A DNA stretch of 64,000 nt, taken from assembly GCF_001274725.1 (NCBI RefSeq), contig NZ_LGUF01000007.1, positions 5,153,655-5,217,654 of the forward strand, read 5' to 3'. The position numbers were made by a program, and so were the translations under genes. Shown here one piece after another: positions 52,365 to 61,044 of the stretch. The notes beneath the pieces are model-generated. The model made no database searches. It saw only the letters and a list, made by a program, of their open reading frames with translations, and was not told where the DNA came from. Every line of letters starts with the position of its first letter. The first letter of the stretch is position 1. Origin of the DNA: Sporosarcina globispora. Lineage in GTDB: Bacteria; Bacillota; Bacilli; Bacillales; Cytobacillaceae.

Positions 52365-53210
52365 TTAGTTTGTTATTAAGTTTACAGATTTAAGGGCACT
52401 GGAAAGTTTGGATTTAATGCTAATGTTATCAAATGACAGTCCCAGCTGAACAGCCGTCTGAGCAATTTCCGGCCTCAAACCGGAAATCGTTGTTTTTACA
52501 CCGATCAGGCTCAGCGCTTCAATCAGCTGAAAAAGCTGATGAGCCACCATTGTATCGATCATGACCACACCTGAAAGATCTAGGAACAGCTGGTTAACGC
52601 CTAATCTATTGCACTGCTGCAGTGTATTTTCAAGCATGATTTTTGCACGGGCTGTATCAATATCTCCGACAAGCGGAAGCAATGCGATATCCTCTGTTAA
52701 AGAGATAACCGGTGAACTGAGTTCAAGAATTAAAGCCTGCTGAGCCTGCAGCCTCTTTTGGGAATGGTTATTATACTCCTCAGTAAACCAGGTAATCACT
52801 CCACCAATGGTTTTGATGATAAGACGCCGCCATAAAACAATTTGTTTTTCATCATATTGGCCCTGTTTAGATTCGACGAATTGCTCAAGCAAGTTTAAAT
52901 ACTGTTCCTGGGTGTTAAAAAATTCCTGCAGAATCATCTGCAGGGGTGTGCGGAGATGTTCATCATCCTGCGCTACTTTGACTATCCAGCTTTCCAAATC
53001 ATTAAAGAAAACTTCCTCTTCTTTTTGAAAGACTTCGGAGAACTGCTTGTGGAATTCGTAATTTTGCTTCTTTACCCTTTCAATCACAGCAGGGTCTTCT
53101 GAAGTATAAATCCCGCCGCTTTCTACTTTGTCCACATTTTTATACCATTCTTCTGTTAAATCCCAAGTTTTTTCCAGGAAAAATTGATAAAGATCATGAT
53201 TACGATGCAT
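52365..53210 (-). CDS. RsbR-type stressosome protein
   Basis: A 281-residue protein with an N-terminal non-haem globin-like helical domain and a C-terminal STAS domain. Both RsbT phosphorylation positions keep Thr (MIDTMVAHQLF and GLRPEIAQTAV), in contrast with the paralogue at 18593. It should join RsbS and RsbT in the stressosome that controls sigma-B. The rsbS/rsbT genes are not in this window. It is monocistronic, as for the rsbRB-RD paralogues of B. subtilis. Confidence 0.9.
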   Translation of the reverse strand: MHRNHDLYQFFLEKTWDLTEEWYKNVDKVESGGIYTSEDPAVIERVKKQNYEFHKQFSEVFQKEEEVFFNDLESWIVKVAQDDEHLRTPLQMILQEFFNTQEQYLNLLEQFVESKQGQYDEKQIVLWRRLIIKTIGGVITWFTEEYNNHSQKRLQAQQALILELSSPVISLTEDIALLPLVGDIDTARAKIMLENTLQQCNRLGVNQLFLDLSGVVMIDTMVAHQLFQLIEALSLIGVKTTISGLRPEIAQTAVQLGLSFDNISIKSKLSSALKSVNLITN

Positions 53211-53288
53211 GACTGACTCCCCTAACCGAACTGTTATTTCAATATTTTTATTTTAACCGATGGATAATGAAGTGTCGATTTTAAGGTC

Positions 53289-54602
53289 TTACCTATATTC
53301 GGCTATATCCCTGCTGTTCGCATACTGATAGTTTGCCCCTGGCTTTGGAAGCAATATGCTTAATGCGGACGCCAGAACAAGAAGTATGATGGACGCAATG
53401 AAAGAACTGTCATAGCTACCTGTCAGATCAAATAATACACCAGGAACAAAGGAACCGAGAGCAGAACCGAGCTGATGGCTCAAATAAATCCAGCCAATCA
53501 CGGCTCCTGCAGACAGATGCTTGAAATATTCCGTAGCCAGTTTCATGGTCGGTGCGACAGTGGCAAAATTGACAATTCCAAAGCTGATTGCAAACAGAAT
53601 TAACAGATGCGATTGAGTGACGAAAAAGCCAAACAGGGAAGCATCATTCACGATGATAAGCAGCAGAACAATGGTCAGAGCCCGGACTCCGTAGAGAAAA
53701 GCTAGGATCCTTCTGCAATTCCACCTGTCTGCCAGAAACCCGGATACAACTGTCCCAAGAATATTAAAGCCGGCCAGCAGACTGACAGCAGCTCCCGTTA
53801 CGCTGGGCGTAAATCCGCAATACTGGGCAAAGGGAATAAGGTGAGTATCCATCAGGCCTGTAGTGGTGACACCACATACGAAAAACGGGAGCATGAGAAA
53901 CAGGAATTCTTTCCGTCTTAAGAGCTGGAATATGGATATCGTTTCTTTTGGTGCTTCCTTTTTTCCTTGCTGGCTCTTCTCACTGTCATACGCCTTCGCT
54001 CCATAAGCTTCGATATGTATATCGGCCGGGTTCGAACGGATAAAGAGCAGAAGCAGCGGAAATACGATTACAATCAGGAAGCAGCCGAGCACGAGAACGG
54101 TAGTCTTCCAGCCCAGCTGGTCAATAAGGAATAAAGATAGCGGGACGAGAATAAGCTGCCCTGCGGCAGTGCCTGCAGACATTAGTCCCATTGCCATCCC
54201 CTTTTTATCAGCAAACCAGGTGGCAACTGCCATCGTTCCCGCTACATTGGAAGCCCCGCCAAAGCCAACTGAGGCGATTACACCATAGATGATGATCAGC
54301 TGGACGGCATTCGTGGTGAAAAAAGTAAGAAGTGTTGAAAAACCGATCACCAGTATACTGCAGGATAGAATATAACGGATGCCATATTTATCAATCAGCC
54401 TGCCGACATAAGGCTGTGAAATGGCAAAAACAATATAGCTGACAAAGGCTATGAAGGATATGACACTGCGATTTGCGGAAAACTCATGCTCCCAGGGTGC
54501 CATAAACGCGCCGAACGACAAGCGTACCCCCTGTGCAGCCAGCAAAGTTAAAAACGTCAATACTAAAATAATCCACGCATAATGAACCTTTAAGCGCTTC
54601 AC
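53289..54602 (-). CDS. MFS transporter, oxalate/formate or monocarboxylate type
   Basis: A 437-residue transporter with twelve helices of the OFA/MCT subfamily. VRLSFGAFMAPWEHEF, a SQPYVGRLIDKYGIR loop and YASVGFGGASNVAGTMAV-like stretch (IASVGFGGASNVAGTM) are typical. Members carry small organic acids. GTG at 54602 has AGAAGG 8 bases upstream. It is close to the dct genes, so organic-acid use is plausible. Confidence 0.82.
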   Translation of the reverse strand: MKRLKVHYAWIILVLTFLTLLAAQGVRLSFGAFMAPWEHEFSANRSVISFIAFVSYIVFAISQPYVGRLIDKYGIRYILSCSILVIGFSTLLTFFTTNAVQLIIIYGVIASVGFGGASNVAGTMAVATWFADKKGMAMGLMSAGTAAGQLILVPLSLFLIDQLGWKTTVLVLGCFLIVIVFPLLLLFIRSNPADIHIEAYGAKAYDSEKSQQGKKEAPKETISIFQLLRRKEFLFLMLPFFVCGVTTTGLMDTHLIPFAQYCGFTPSVTGAAVSLLAGFNILGTVVSGFLADRWNCRRILAFLYGVRALTIVLLLIIVNDASLFGFFVTQSHLLILFAISFGIVNFATVAPTMKLATEYFKHLSAGAVIGWIYLSHQLGSALGSFVPGVLFDLTGSYDSSFIASIILLVLASALSILLPKPGANYQYANSRDIAEYR

Positions 54603-54620
54603 GGTGTGAACCTTCTTTCC

Positions 54621-54654
54621 TGTGACAGGCACCCATATCCTGTCACTTTTTTTA
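54621..54654 (+). repeat. TGACAGGCACC hairpin element, copy 1
   Basis: GTGACAGG and CCTGTCAC form an 8-bp stem around a CACCCATAT loop, followed by seven T on the plus strand. No plus-strand gene ends here, so it is not a normal terminator; it lies in the leader of the MFS gene. Two relatives lie at 59713 and 60992. Confidence 0.6.
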
Positions 54655-54845
54655 TAATCATATCATATAATTTTTATTAACTTTCTGAATTTTGCCCATT
54701 TGCATTTTTCACTGTTATTCAACATATTATTTTTCAATCAAACGTTTGATTGAAAAGGCATGCAGGCATTCTTATTCATGATTTTTTCCCGGGAAATAGC
54801 TGCAGGAATTGTCGCCTGCACAGCGTGGTTTTCGACAATAAATGA

Positions 54846-54882
54846 CTAGGGCCATTCCCCTTATTGGAGAATGGCCCTAACT
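54846..54882 (-). terminator. Hairpin after dctP
   Basis: On the minus strand TTAGGGCCATTC and GAATGGCCCTAG pair almost perfectly. The downstream T run is weak. It lies 4 bases after the dctP stop. Confidence 0.6.
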
Positions 54883-54885
54883 ATT

Positions 54886-56175
54886 TTATACTGCCTGCTT
54901 TTGCTGTTCCTCCTTCATTAATTTCATTTCACTAATGGCTCTCTTAGCCTTGTTTTCATCAAATTCATTTTCGCTCTTAGCCACAACAATTGTTGCGATT
55001 CCGTTTCCGATCAAGTTCACGATCGCTCTTCCTTCACTCATGAAGCGGTCTACACCAAGAAGCAATGCCAATCCTTCAAGAGGAATAACCTGAAGGGCTG
55101 CAAGTGTTGATGCCAAAACGATAAATCCGCTTCCTGTAACCCCAGCTGCACCCTTTGATGTCAGCATTAATACTAGAAGAATCGTAATCTGCTGGCCGAT
55201 TGTCAGATCCACTCCGAATACCTGTGCAAGAAAAACTACTGCCATGGACAGGTAGATGGATGTCCCGTCCAGGTTGAAGGAATATCCAGTTGGGATAACA
55301 AGACCGACAACCGATTTGGAGCAGCCGATGCGCTCCATTTTATCCATCATTCTCGGAAGCACTGATTCTGATGAACTTGTACCTAATACGATTAAAATTT
55401 CATCTTTGATGAACTTCAAATAATTCCATAAGCTGAATCCGTACATTTTACAGATAATGTTCAACACAACAAAGATAAATAAGAACATCGTCACGTACAC
55501 GGAAATCATCAGTTTGCCGAGCGGAACAAGTGATGCCAGTCCGAAATGTCCGATTGTATAGGCCATAGCGCCAAATGCTCCAAGCGGGGCTGCCTTCATA
55601 ACGTATCCGATGATTTTAAAGAAGACCAATGAAAGCTGATCCAAAAATTCAATGACGATTTTGCCCTTTTCACCAAGAGCGGCCAAACCAACACCAAATA
55701 GGATAGAGAAGAATAATACCTGAAGGATATCCCCTTTTGCAAAGGCATCCACCATGTTGGAAGGGACAATATGTGTAACAAACTCGATCCAGTTGATGCC
55801 CTCTCCGCCATTTGCTGTGTACTGTGAGACATCACCTTTTTCCAGTTCATTAAAGTTCAGTCCAGCACCAGGCTTAATAATATTAACGACAATAAGTCCG
55901 ATCATTAAAGCAAGTGTGGTAACAACTTCGAAGTAAATGAATGCTTTGCCGCCCACCTTGCCGACTTTTTTCATATCACCCATTTTGGCGATTCCAAGGA
56001 CGATGGTCAGGAAAATAATCGGGGCGATGACCATTTTGACTGCGTTGATGAAGGTATCTCCGACCGGCTTCATCTCTTTTCCGACTTCCGGCCAAATCAG
56101 CCCGACCATAACACCGATAAAAATAGCAGTTAGCACCTGAAAGGTTAAATTCTTATATATCCGCTGCTTCTTCAC
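54886..56175 (-). CDS. dctP: C4-dicarboxylate/proton (sodium) symporter DctP
   Basis: A 429-residue DAACS-family transporter for succinate, fumarate and malate. Signatures: FINAVKMVIAPIIFLTIVLG, the reentrant loop GTSSSESVLPRMM, GYSFNLDGTSIYLSMA with the coupling Asn and Asp, and TSKGAAGVTGSGFIVLA. It is the expected target of DctS-DctR, encoded just upstream. A perfect cre site lies 46 bases before the start, so it should be repressed by sugars. Confidence 0.92.
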   Translation of the reverse strand: MKKQRIYKNLTFQVLTAIFIGVMVGLIWPEVGKEMKPVGDTFINAVKMVIAPIIFLTIVLGIAKMGDMKKVGKVGGKAFIYFEVVTTLALMIGLIVVNIIKPGAGLNFNELEKGDVSQYTANGGEGINWIEFVTHIVPSNMVDAFAKGDILQVLFFSILFGVGLAALGEKGKIVIEFLDQLSLVFFKIIGYVMKAAPLGAFGAMAYTIGHFGLASLVPLGKLMISVYVTMFLFIFVVLNIICKMYGFSLWNYLKFIKDEILIVLGTSSSESVLPRMMDKMERIGCSKSVVGLVIPTGYSFNLDGTSIYLSMAVVFLAQVFGVDLTIGQQITILLVLMLTSKGAAGVTGSGFIVLASTLAALQVIPLEGLALLLGVDRFMSEGRAIVNLIGNGIATIVVAKSENEFDENKAKRAISEMKLMKEEQQKQAV

Positions 56176-56220
56176 TTTTATCTCATCTCCTCTTTTTCTA
56201 ACTATTCGTTCTATTAGAAA

Positions 56221-56234
56221 TGATAGCGTTTTCA
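56221..56234 (-). promoter_or_regulatory. Perfect cre (CcpA) site upstream of dctP
   Basis: TGATAGCGTTTTCA matches the CcpA consensus TGWNANCGNTNWCA at every fixed position on this strand and on the other strand. It lies 46 bases upstream of dctP, between dctR and dctP. Confidence 0.72.
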
Positions 56235-56296
56235 GATTAAAGCGAGAAGTTTATGGTCATAACGGATGTTTTGTTCATTTTGGTCTTTGAGTTTGA

Positions 56297-56986
56297 TCAC
56301 TTAACAATGACATACCGATTGACTGGCCGGCCGACTCCCCCATACTGCACATCAAGCCTGATCGCTCCGCTTTTTTCAAGATAATCGAGATAGCGGCGGG
56401 CGGTTACTCTGGCAATGCCAATGCTGTTGGCGACTTCTTCAGCAGAGCGGGGTTCGGACTGCTGCTTCATAAAAGCGGTAATTTCATTTAAGGTGAACTC
56501 ATTCAGCCCTTTCGGCAGAACGTTTTCTTCTTTCTTCGCCTGTTTTGCATAAATCAGGGCATCGAGCTGCTCCTGTGACAGGGTGCCAGATTCCTTCAGG
56601 CTTTCCCTGTAATGGCGGTATTTTTCCAGAGCCTGCTGAATCCTATTCAGCTTAAAGGGCTTGATAATATAATCCCTGGCACCGTTTTGGAGCATCAGCT
56701 TGATGGTTTCTTTATCCTTTGCAGCGGAAACGACGATGACATCAGAATCAAGGTTTTGCTTTCTGAATTGCTGCAGGGTTTGAATGCCATCTTTTTTTGG
56801 CATAAAAATATCCAGGATAACCAGGTTAGGCTTCAGCTTTTTCGCAAGGGTGATGCCATCTTCCCCATTTCCGGCTGCGGCAATGATCTTAAATCCTTCC
56901 ACACTTGCAATAAATTCTTTATTCACTTCCTGGACCATTGGGTCATCTTCAATCAGGAGCACACTGATTTCTTCTTTAACCGCCAT
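56297..56986 (-). CDS. dctR: Response regulator DctR (CitB/DcuR type)
   Basis: A 229-residue regulator. The receiver has phospho-accepting Asp in LVILDIFMPKKDG and Lys in DYIIKPFKLNRIQQAL. The C-terminal winged HTH (SAEEVANSIGIARVTARRYLDYLEKSG) is the CitT/DcuR type. Start ATG 56986 follows GAGGGAG. It overlaps the dctS stop by 11 bases. It should activate dctP in response to dicarboxylates. Confidence 0.93.
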   Translation of the reverse strand: MAVKEEISVLLIEDDPMVQEVNKEFIASVEGFKIIAAAGNGEDGITLAKKLKPNLVILDIFMPKKDGIQTLQQFRKQNLDSDVIVVSAAKDKETIKLMLQNGARDYIIKPFKLNRIQQALEKYRHYRESLKESGTLSQEQLDALIYAKQAKKEENVLPKGLNEFTLNEITAFMKQQSEPRSAEEVANSIGIARVTARRYLDYLEKSGAIRLDVQYGGVGRPVNRYVIVK

Positions 56987-58577
56987 ATGATTCTCCCTCC
57001 GCTTCCATTGGAAAAACGATTGTAAATGAAGTTCCTTCATTTCGGCTTGTTGAAACCTCGATCATTCCTCCGCCTTTTTCTACAATTTGTTTGACAAGGT
57101 ATAGCCCATAGCCTGTCCCGCCTGATTTATTAGCGGTAAATCCTTTTTCATATATCTTCGGCAGAAGCGCTTCCTCTATTCCGCTGCCGTTATCTTCCAC
57201 CAGCAGCGCACAAATCTCTTCTGTCTGCTCGATGCTGATATCAATTCTTCTGTTTTCACGATCACTATGCTCAAAAGCCCCGAAAGCATTCTCAGCCAGA
57301 TTGCCCAGCAGCAAAACAAAGTCATGGTGATCCATACGGTTCGGAAACTCCTCCAGATTGCTGTTTGGGTCGATGACCACAGTAATGCCCAATTCCTTTC
57401 CGCGCCGCACTTTACTTAATAAAAGGCCTGCAATGGCATCATTCCTGATTTTGTCACTAAGGAAATTCGAGAGGTTTTCCTGCTCCTCAGAAACATCAAA
57501 CGTCAGCTGTAACGCTTTGTCTGCTTTCCCAAGCTGGATTAATCCGGCAATGGTGTGAAGCTTGTTCATATGCTCATGGTTCTGCACCCTCAGCGCCTCA
57601 ACAAAGCTTTTCACACCGGTCAGCTCCTCTGCAAGCTTCGCGACTTCTGTCCGGTCCTGGAAGATGGCTACGGCTCCAATCTTTTCATTGTCTTTCCTGA
57701 TGGGAATTCTGGTGCTCAGTATGACCTTGCCGCTTACAATGATTTGCTCGTTATAGACCGCCCGGTTGCTCTCAACTATTTCTGGAAGCCTGGTATCTTT
57801 TAGAACGGATCTGATTTTTTTGCCAGCGACATCTCCTGTCACATTAAAAATTTTCTTAGCCTTTTCATTAAAAATCGTAATGTTTTCCTGGTTATCGATC
57901 GCGATCACGCCTTCATTGATCGAATGGAAAGTGGCTGTTCTTTCCTCCAGCATCCGTTTTATTTCATGGGGCTCAAGCTGGAACATCTGTTTTTTAATAT
58001 GATTGGCAAGCATTAAAGAGCCGATCAGGCCAAAAATTAGCGTCAGGAAAACAATGATGCTGATTTCATCTGCTAAATCCACGATAATCTCCGTAATCGA
58101 AGGGATCTTATTGCCGACAACGACCACACCAATTTGATTGAGGCTTTCATCTTTGATCGGGATGAATGCGCGGATAAAGGTGCCGACGTCTCCTTCTGCC
58201 TTGGAAAAATAAATATGCTCGGCAAAAGCCGGCTTCTCATCCTCGCCTGCAGACGGACTGCCGATCAATTCCTTGACCGGATGAGAATAGCGGATGCGCT
58301 CCATATTCATAATGACAATATAGTCTGTTTCATTTATAATGCGGATTTCCTCTGCGACTTTGTTAACAGTTTGCCATCCCTGCGGCTGGAGGATTCCTTT
58401 TTTTACATCTGACAGCTCTGCCACCGTCCTGGCTGTATTCATCGAACGTATTCTCAATTCTTTTTCTTCCTGCTCCTGGATGTTTGCAATGACGACCATC
58501 CCGCCAATCAATAGAGAAAAAATAACGACTGCATAAGACAGGATGGTAATCTTCCAGCGGATGGGCATCTGATTCAC
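56976..58577 (-). CDS. dctS: Sensor histidine kinase DctS (CitA/DcuS type)
   Basis: A 533-residue membrane kinase. Two helices (about 10-32 and 172-194) flank a periplasmic-type CACHE/PAS sensor with YIVIMNMERIRYSHPV. A cytoplasmic PAS domain follows (FHSINEGVIAIDNQENITIFN). The kinase region is the SpoOB-type (VQNHEHMNKLHTIAGLIQLG, phospho-accepting His) with ATPase motifs NLAENAF, VEDNGSGI and GGTGYGLYLVKQIV. The GTG at 58577 follows GGGAGGG by 7 bases; TTG one codon earlier is possible. It forms a pair with DctR. Confidence 0.92.
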   Translation of the reverse strand: MNQMPIRWKITILSYAVVIFSLLIGGMVVIANIQEQEEKELRIRSMNTARTVAELSDVKKGILQPQGWQTVNKVAEEIRIINETDYIVIMNMERIRYSHPVKELIGSPSAGEDEKPAFAEHIYFSKAEGDVGTFIRAFIPIKDESLNQIGVVVVGNKIPSITEIIVDLADEISIIVFLTLIFGLIGSLMLANHIKKQMFQLEPHEIKRMLEERTATFHSINEGVIAIDNQENITIFNEKAKKIFNVTGDVAGKKIRSVLKDTRLPEIVESNRAVYNEQIIVSGKVILSTRIPIRKDNEKIGAVAIFQDRTEVAKLAEELTGVKSFVEALRVQNHEHMNKLHTIAGLIQLGKADKALQLTFDVSEEQENLSNFLSDKIRNDAIAGLLLSKVRRGKELGITVVIDPNSNLEEFPNRMDHHDFVLLLGNLAENAFGAFEHSDRENRRIDISIEQTEEICALLVEDNGSGIEEALLPKIYEKGFTANKSGGTGYGLYLVKQIVEKGGGMIEVSTSRNEGTSFTIVFPMEAEGESYGG

Positions 58578-58658
58578 CAAGGGTCCCTCCCTTCTGTCTT
58601 TACGGATAGAATTCTTGTAAGTATGATAACATTAATAGTTTTAAAAAGGAGGATTCAA

Positions 58659-59714
58659 ATGAAAAGCGCCGCAGGCTATGTACTCCTTGCCGGCACGGTT
58701 TTGCTGCTGGCTGCCTTCTTTGGCTATCAAAGCTTTTTTCCAAGGGAAGAGATTCCCTACGATGATGACCAGGAAGGGCTCAAGGATCAAATTGTCTTTA
58801 AGTTCAGCCATGTGGTGGCTGAAAATACGCCGAAAGGCCTTGCTGCCCAAAAGTTTGCAGAGCTTGTCGCTGAAAAATCAAATGGCCGTATTAAAATAGA
58901 AGTGTTTCCAAATGGCAGTCTCTATTCCGATATTGAAGAAATAAATGCTCTTAAAGAAGGGCAAGTTCACTTTATTGCCCCCTCCACATCTAAGCTTGGC
59001 ATGCTTTCCCCGCAATGGGGAGTGCTGGATCTGCCTTTTGCTTTCCCTACCCGCGAAGCTGCTCTAGAAGGCTTGAACGGGAATGTTGGCAAACAGCTGC
59101 TGGGATCGCTGCAGGGAGACGGCATTAAAGGGCTTGCCCACTGGCCGAATGGATTTAAGCAGATCACATCGAATCAGGGGCCTATTCAAAAACCTGAGGA
59201 TCTGAAAGGACAATCCTTCCGCATCATGCAAAGTGATGTGATATCAGCCCAATTCAGCCGCTTAAAGGCAGATGCTGTTCAGGATTCATTCAATTCCACC
59301 TACAAACTGCTTGAAGAAGGCGATGTGGATGGTGAAGAAAATACTATCTCAAACATCTATTCAAAGAAATTTTATAACCTGCAAAAGCATATGACAATCA
59401 GCAATCATGGCTATCTTGGATATGCAGTGATGATGAGCGAGAAAGTCTGGAATGAGCAGACAGAGGGAACAAAGAAGATTCTGCTCGAGGCAATGGAAGA
59501 AACAACCGCCTGGAACAGCCGGAGGGCCTTTGAAATGAACGAAGAACTGCTTGAAAAAATCAGGGAGAATTCCTCCATTCAAATCCATGAGCTCACACCT
59601 GAAGAAAAACAGAAATGGAAGGCTGAGCTTGTTCCTGTCTATGAAGACTTTTCACAGGAAATCGGGAAGAATCTTGTGGAAGAGATGAAGGAACTGCGGG
59701 CTAAATATGAATAA
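58659..59714 (+). CDS. dctB: TRAP-type dicarboxylate-binding protein DctB
   Basis: A 351-residue DctP-family solute-binding protein with an N-terminal membrane anchor (residues 4-20, without a lipobox Cys). Motifs: FKFSHVVAENTPKGLAAQKFAE and a GLAHWPNGFKQITS core. No TRAP membrane subunits are adjacent. In B. subtilis, DctB is an extracellular partner needed for DctS sensing rather than for transport; the divergent placement next to dctS fits. AAAAAGGAGG precedes the ATG at 58659. Confidence 0.9.
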   Translation: MKSAAGYVLLAGTVLLLAAFFGYQSFFPREEIPYDDDQEGLKDQIVFKFSHVVAENTPKGLAAQKFAELVAEKSNGRIKIEVFPNGSLYSDIEEINALKEGQVHFIAPSTSKLGMLSPQWGVLDLPFAFPTREAALEGLNGNVGKQLLGSLQGDGIKGLAHWPNGFKQITSNQGPIQKPEDLKGQSFRIMQSDVISAQFSRLKADAVQDSFNSTYKLLEEGDVDGEENTISNIYSKKFYNLQKHMTISNHGYLGYAVMMSEKVWNEQTEGTKKILLEAMEETTAWNSRRAFEMNEELLEKIRENSSIQIHELTPEEKQKWKAELVPVYEDFSQEIGKNLVEEMKELRAKYE

Positions 59715-59752
59715 AAAGGTGACAGGCACCTGTACCAGCCTGTCACTCTTTT
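59713..59752. terminator. TGACAGGCACC hairpin element, copy 2, two-way terminator
   Basis: GGTGACAGG...CCTGTCACT, with an internal CACCTGTACCAG loop, is flanked by A and T tracts between dctB and the convergent methyltransferase gene, so it can end both. Confidence 0.78.
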
Positions 59753-60946
59753 TTACAGTTTTTGTATGAATGCTACTTTAAGGTAGTCCCCTTCTTTGAA
59801 TTCCTTAATGGTGCGGAAGTCTTCAGGAAGGGTGTATTCTTCAAGGATTTTGTAGCGGTTCCCTGTTTGTGCGAACGCTTTTTTGATAAAGTCTTTGAAT
59901 TTCTTCATGTTAAATGTGCTGCAATTTGATGATGCCACAATGATTCCGTTCTTTTCTGTGATTTGAATGGCCTGCCCAAGCAGTTCCGGATAATCTTTTC
60001 TGGCGCTGAATGTATGCTTTTTGGAACGTGCAAAGCTTGGAGGGTCAAGGATAACCATATCAAATTTCAGCTGCTTTCGAACTGCGTATTTGAAGTAATT
60101 AAACACATCTTCCACAATGATATCCTGTGCCTCAAAATCAATGCCGTTGACGCTGAACATTTCGATGGTCTTGCTTTTGCTGCGGTTGGCAAGGTCCACA
60201 CTGGTTGTTTTCACTGCCCCCCCTAAAGCGGCAGCCGCTGAAAAAGCACCCGTATAAGAGAACGTGTTCAGGACCGTTTTTCCTTCCGCATACTTGTCCC
60301 TGATCGTCTTCCGGACATGCCTCTGGTCAAGGAATACACCTACCATGGCGCCATCATTCAGATAAATGGGATAGTTGATTCCATTCTCCTTCACCATCAG
60401 CGGAAAAGTTGCCCGCTCTCCTGCTGCAAAATCATCGTCCTCTATATAAGTGCCTTTTACAGCAAAACGTTTCTTTTCATACAGTCCTTTTACATCTGCC
60501 GTGTTCATCAATGCCTGTATCACCGTATCCCTGAAGGTATAAATTCCTTCGCTGTACCAGCTGATCACATAAAATCCTTCGTAATGATCGATCGTGATGC
60601 CTCCGATTCCGTCTCCTTCCCCATTGAAAACCCGAAAAGCGGTTGTTTCGGGATCACGGTATAGAGCGGCCCGCCTCTTTAAAGCTTCTTTAAATTTCTT
60701 CGCAAAAAATGCTTCGTCAAAGGTTTCCTGAGGATTTCGCGTAAGAATCCAGCCCCTGCCTTTATTTTGTTTCCCATAATAGCCTTTGCCAATAAACCGT
60801 CCGCTCTCATCAGCCAGTTCAATGACCGCACCCTCTTCTATTCCCTTCGGGATCCGCTGCACAGACTCCTCCGTCACCAGCGGATAGCCATCCTTGAAAC
60901 CGTTCTTATATTTAGAAGCCGCGATTAATTTGATAGCTTTACTCAT
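59753..60946 (-). CDS. rlmI: Class I rRNA methyltransferase (RlmI/YwbD-like)
   Basis: A 397-residue SAM-dependent methyltransferase. An N-terminal PUA-like domain (IKLIAASKYKNGFKDGYPLV to KGRGWILT), a central domain and a Rossmann domain are visible. Key motifs: TVLNTFSYTGAFSAAAALGG (SAM-binding), DMVILDPPSFARSKK (motif IV) and SSNCSTFNM. Relatives make m5C in 23S rRNA (E. coli C1962). The catalytic Cys of motif VI lies in SSNCS. The ATG at 60946 follows GGGTGG. Confidence 0.87.
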   Translation of the reverse strand: MSKAIKLIAASKYKNGFKDGYPLVTEESVQRIPKGIEEGAVIELADESGRFIGKGYYGKQNKGRGWILTRNPQETFDEAFFAKKFKEALKRRAALYRDPETTAFRVFNGEGDGIGGITIDHYEGFYVISWYSEGIYTFRDTVIQALMNTADVKGLYEKKRFAVKGTYIEDDDFAAGERATFPLMVKENGINYPIYLNDGAMVGVFLDQRHVRKTIRDKYAEGKTVLNTFSYTGAFSAAAALGGAVKTTSVDLANRSKSKTIEMFSVNGIDFEAQDIIVEDVFNYFKYAVRKQLKFDMVILDPPSFARSKKHTFSARKDYPELLGQAIQITEKNGIIVASSNCSTFNMKKFKDFIKKAFAQTGNRYKILEEYTLPEDFRTIKEFKEGDYLKVAFIQKL

Positions 60947-60991
60947 ACATCCACCCAATCATTTTGTTAGTATAGCTATCATTGTAACATT

Positions 60992-61040
60992 AAAAATGAC
61001 AGGCACCTATACCAGCTGGCTGAAGGTGCCTGTCATTATT
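60992..61040. terminator. TGACAGGCACC hairpin element, copy 3, terminator of the CoA-transferase gene
   Basis: AATGACAGGCACCT (60995-61008) and AGGTGCCTGTCATT form a perfect 14-bp stem. On the minus strand a T run follows, ending the CoA-transferase transcript just after its stop. The loop contains ATACCAGCTGGCTG. Confidence 0.85.
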
Positions 61041-61044
61041 TGTT

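Noticed and set aside
58659-59714. Complete TRAP transporter
   Set aside because: Only the binding protein is present; there are no DctQ/DctM membrane subunits, and the context fits the DctB sensing partner.
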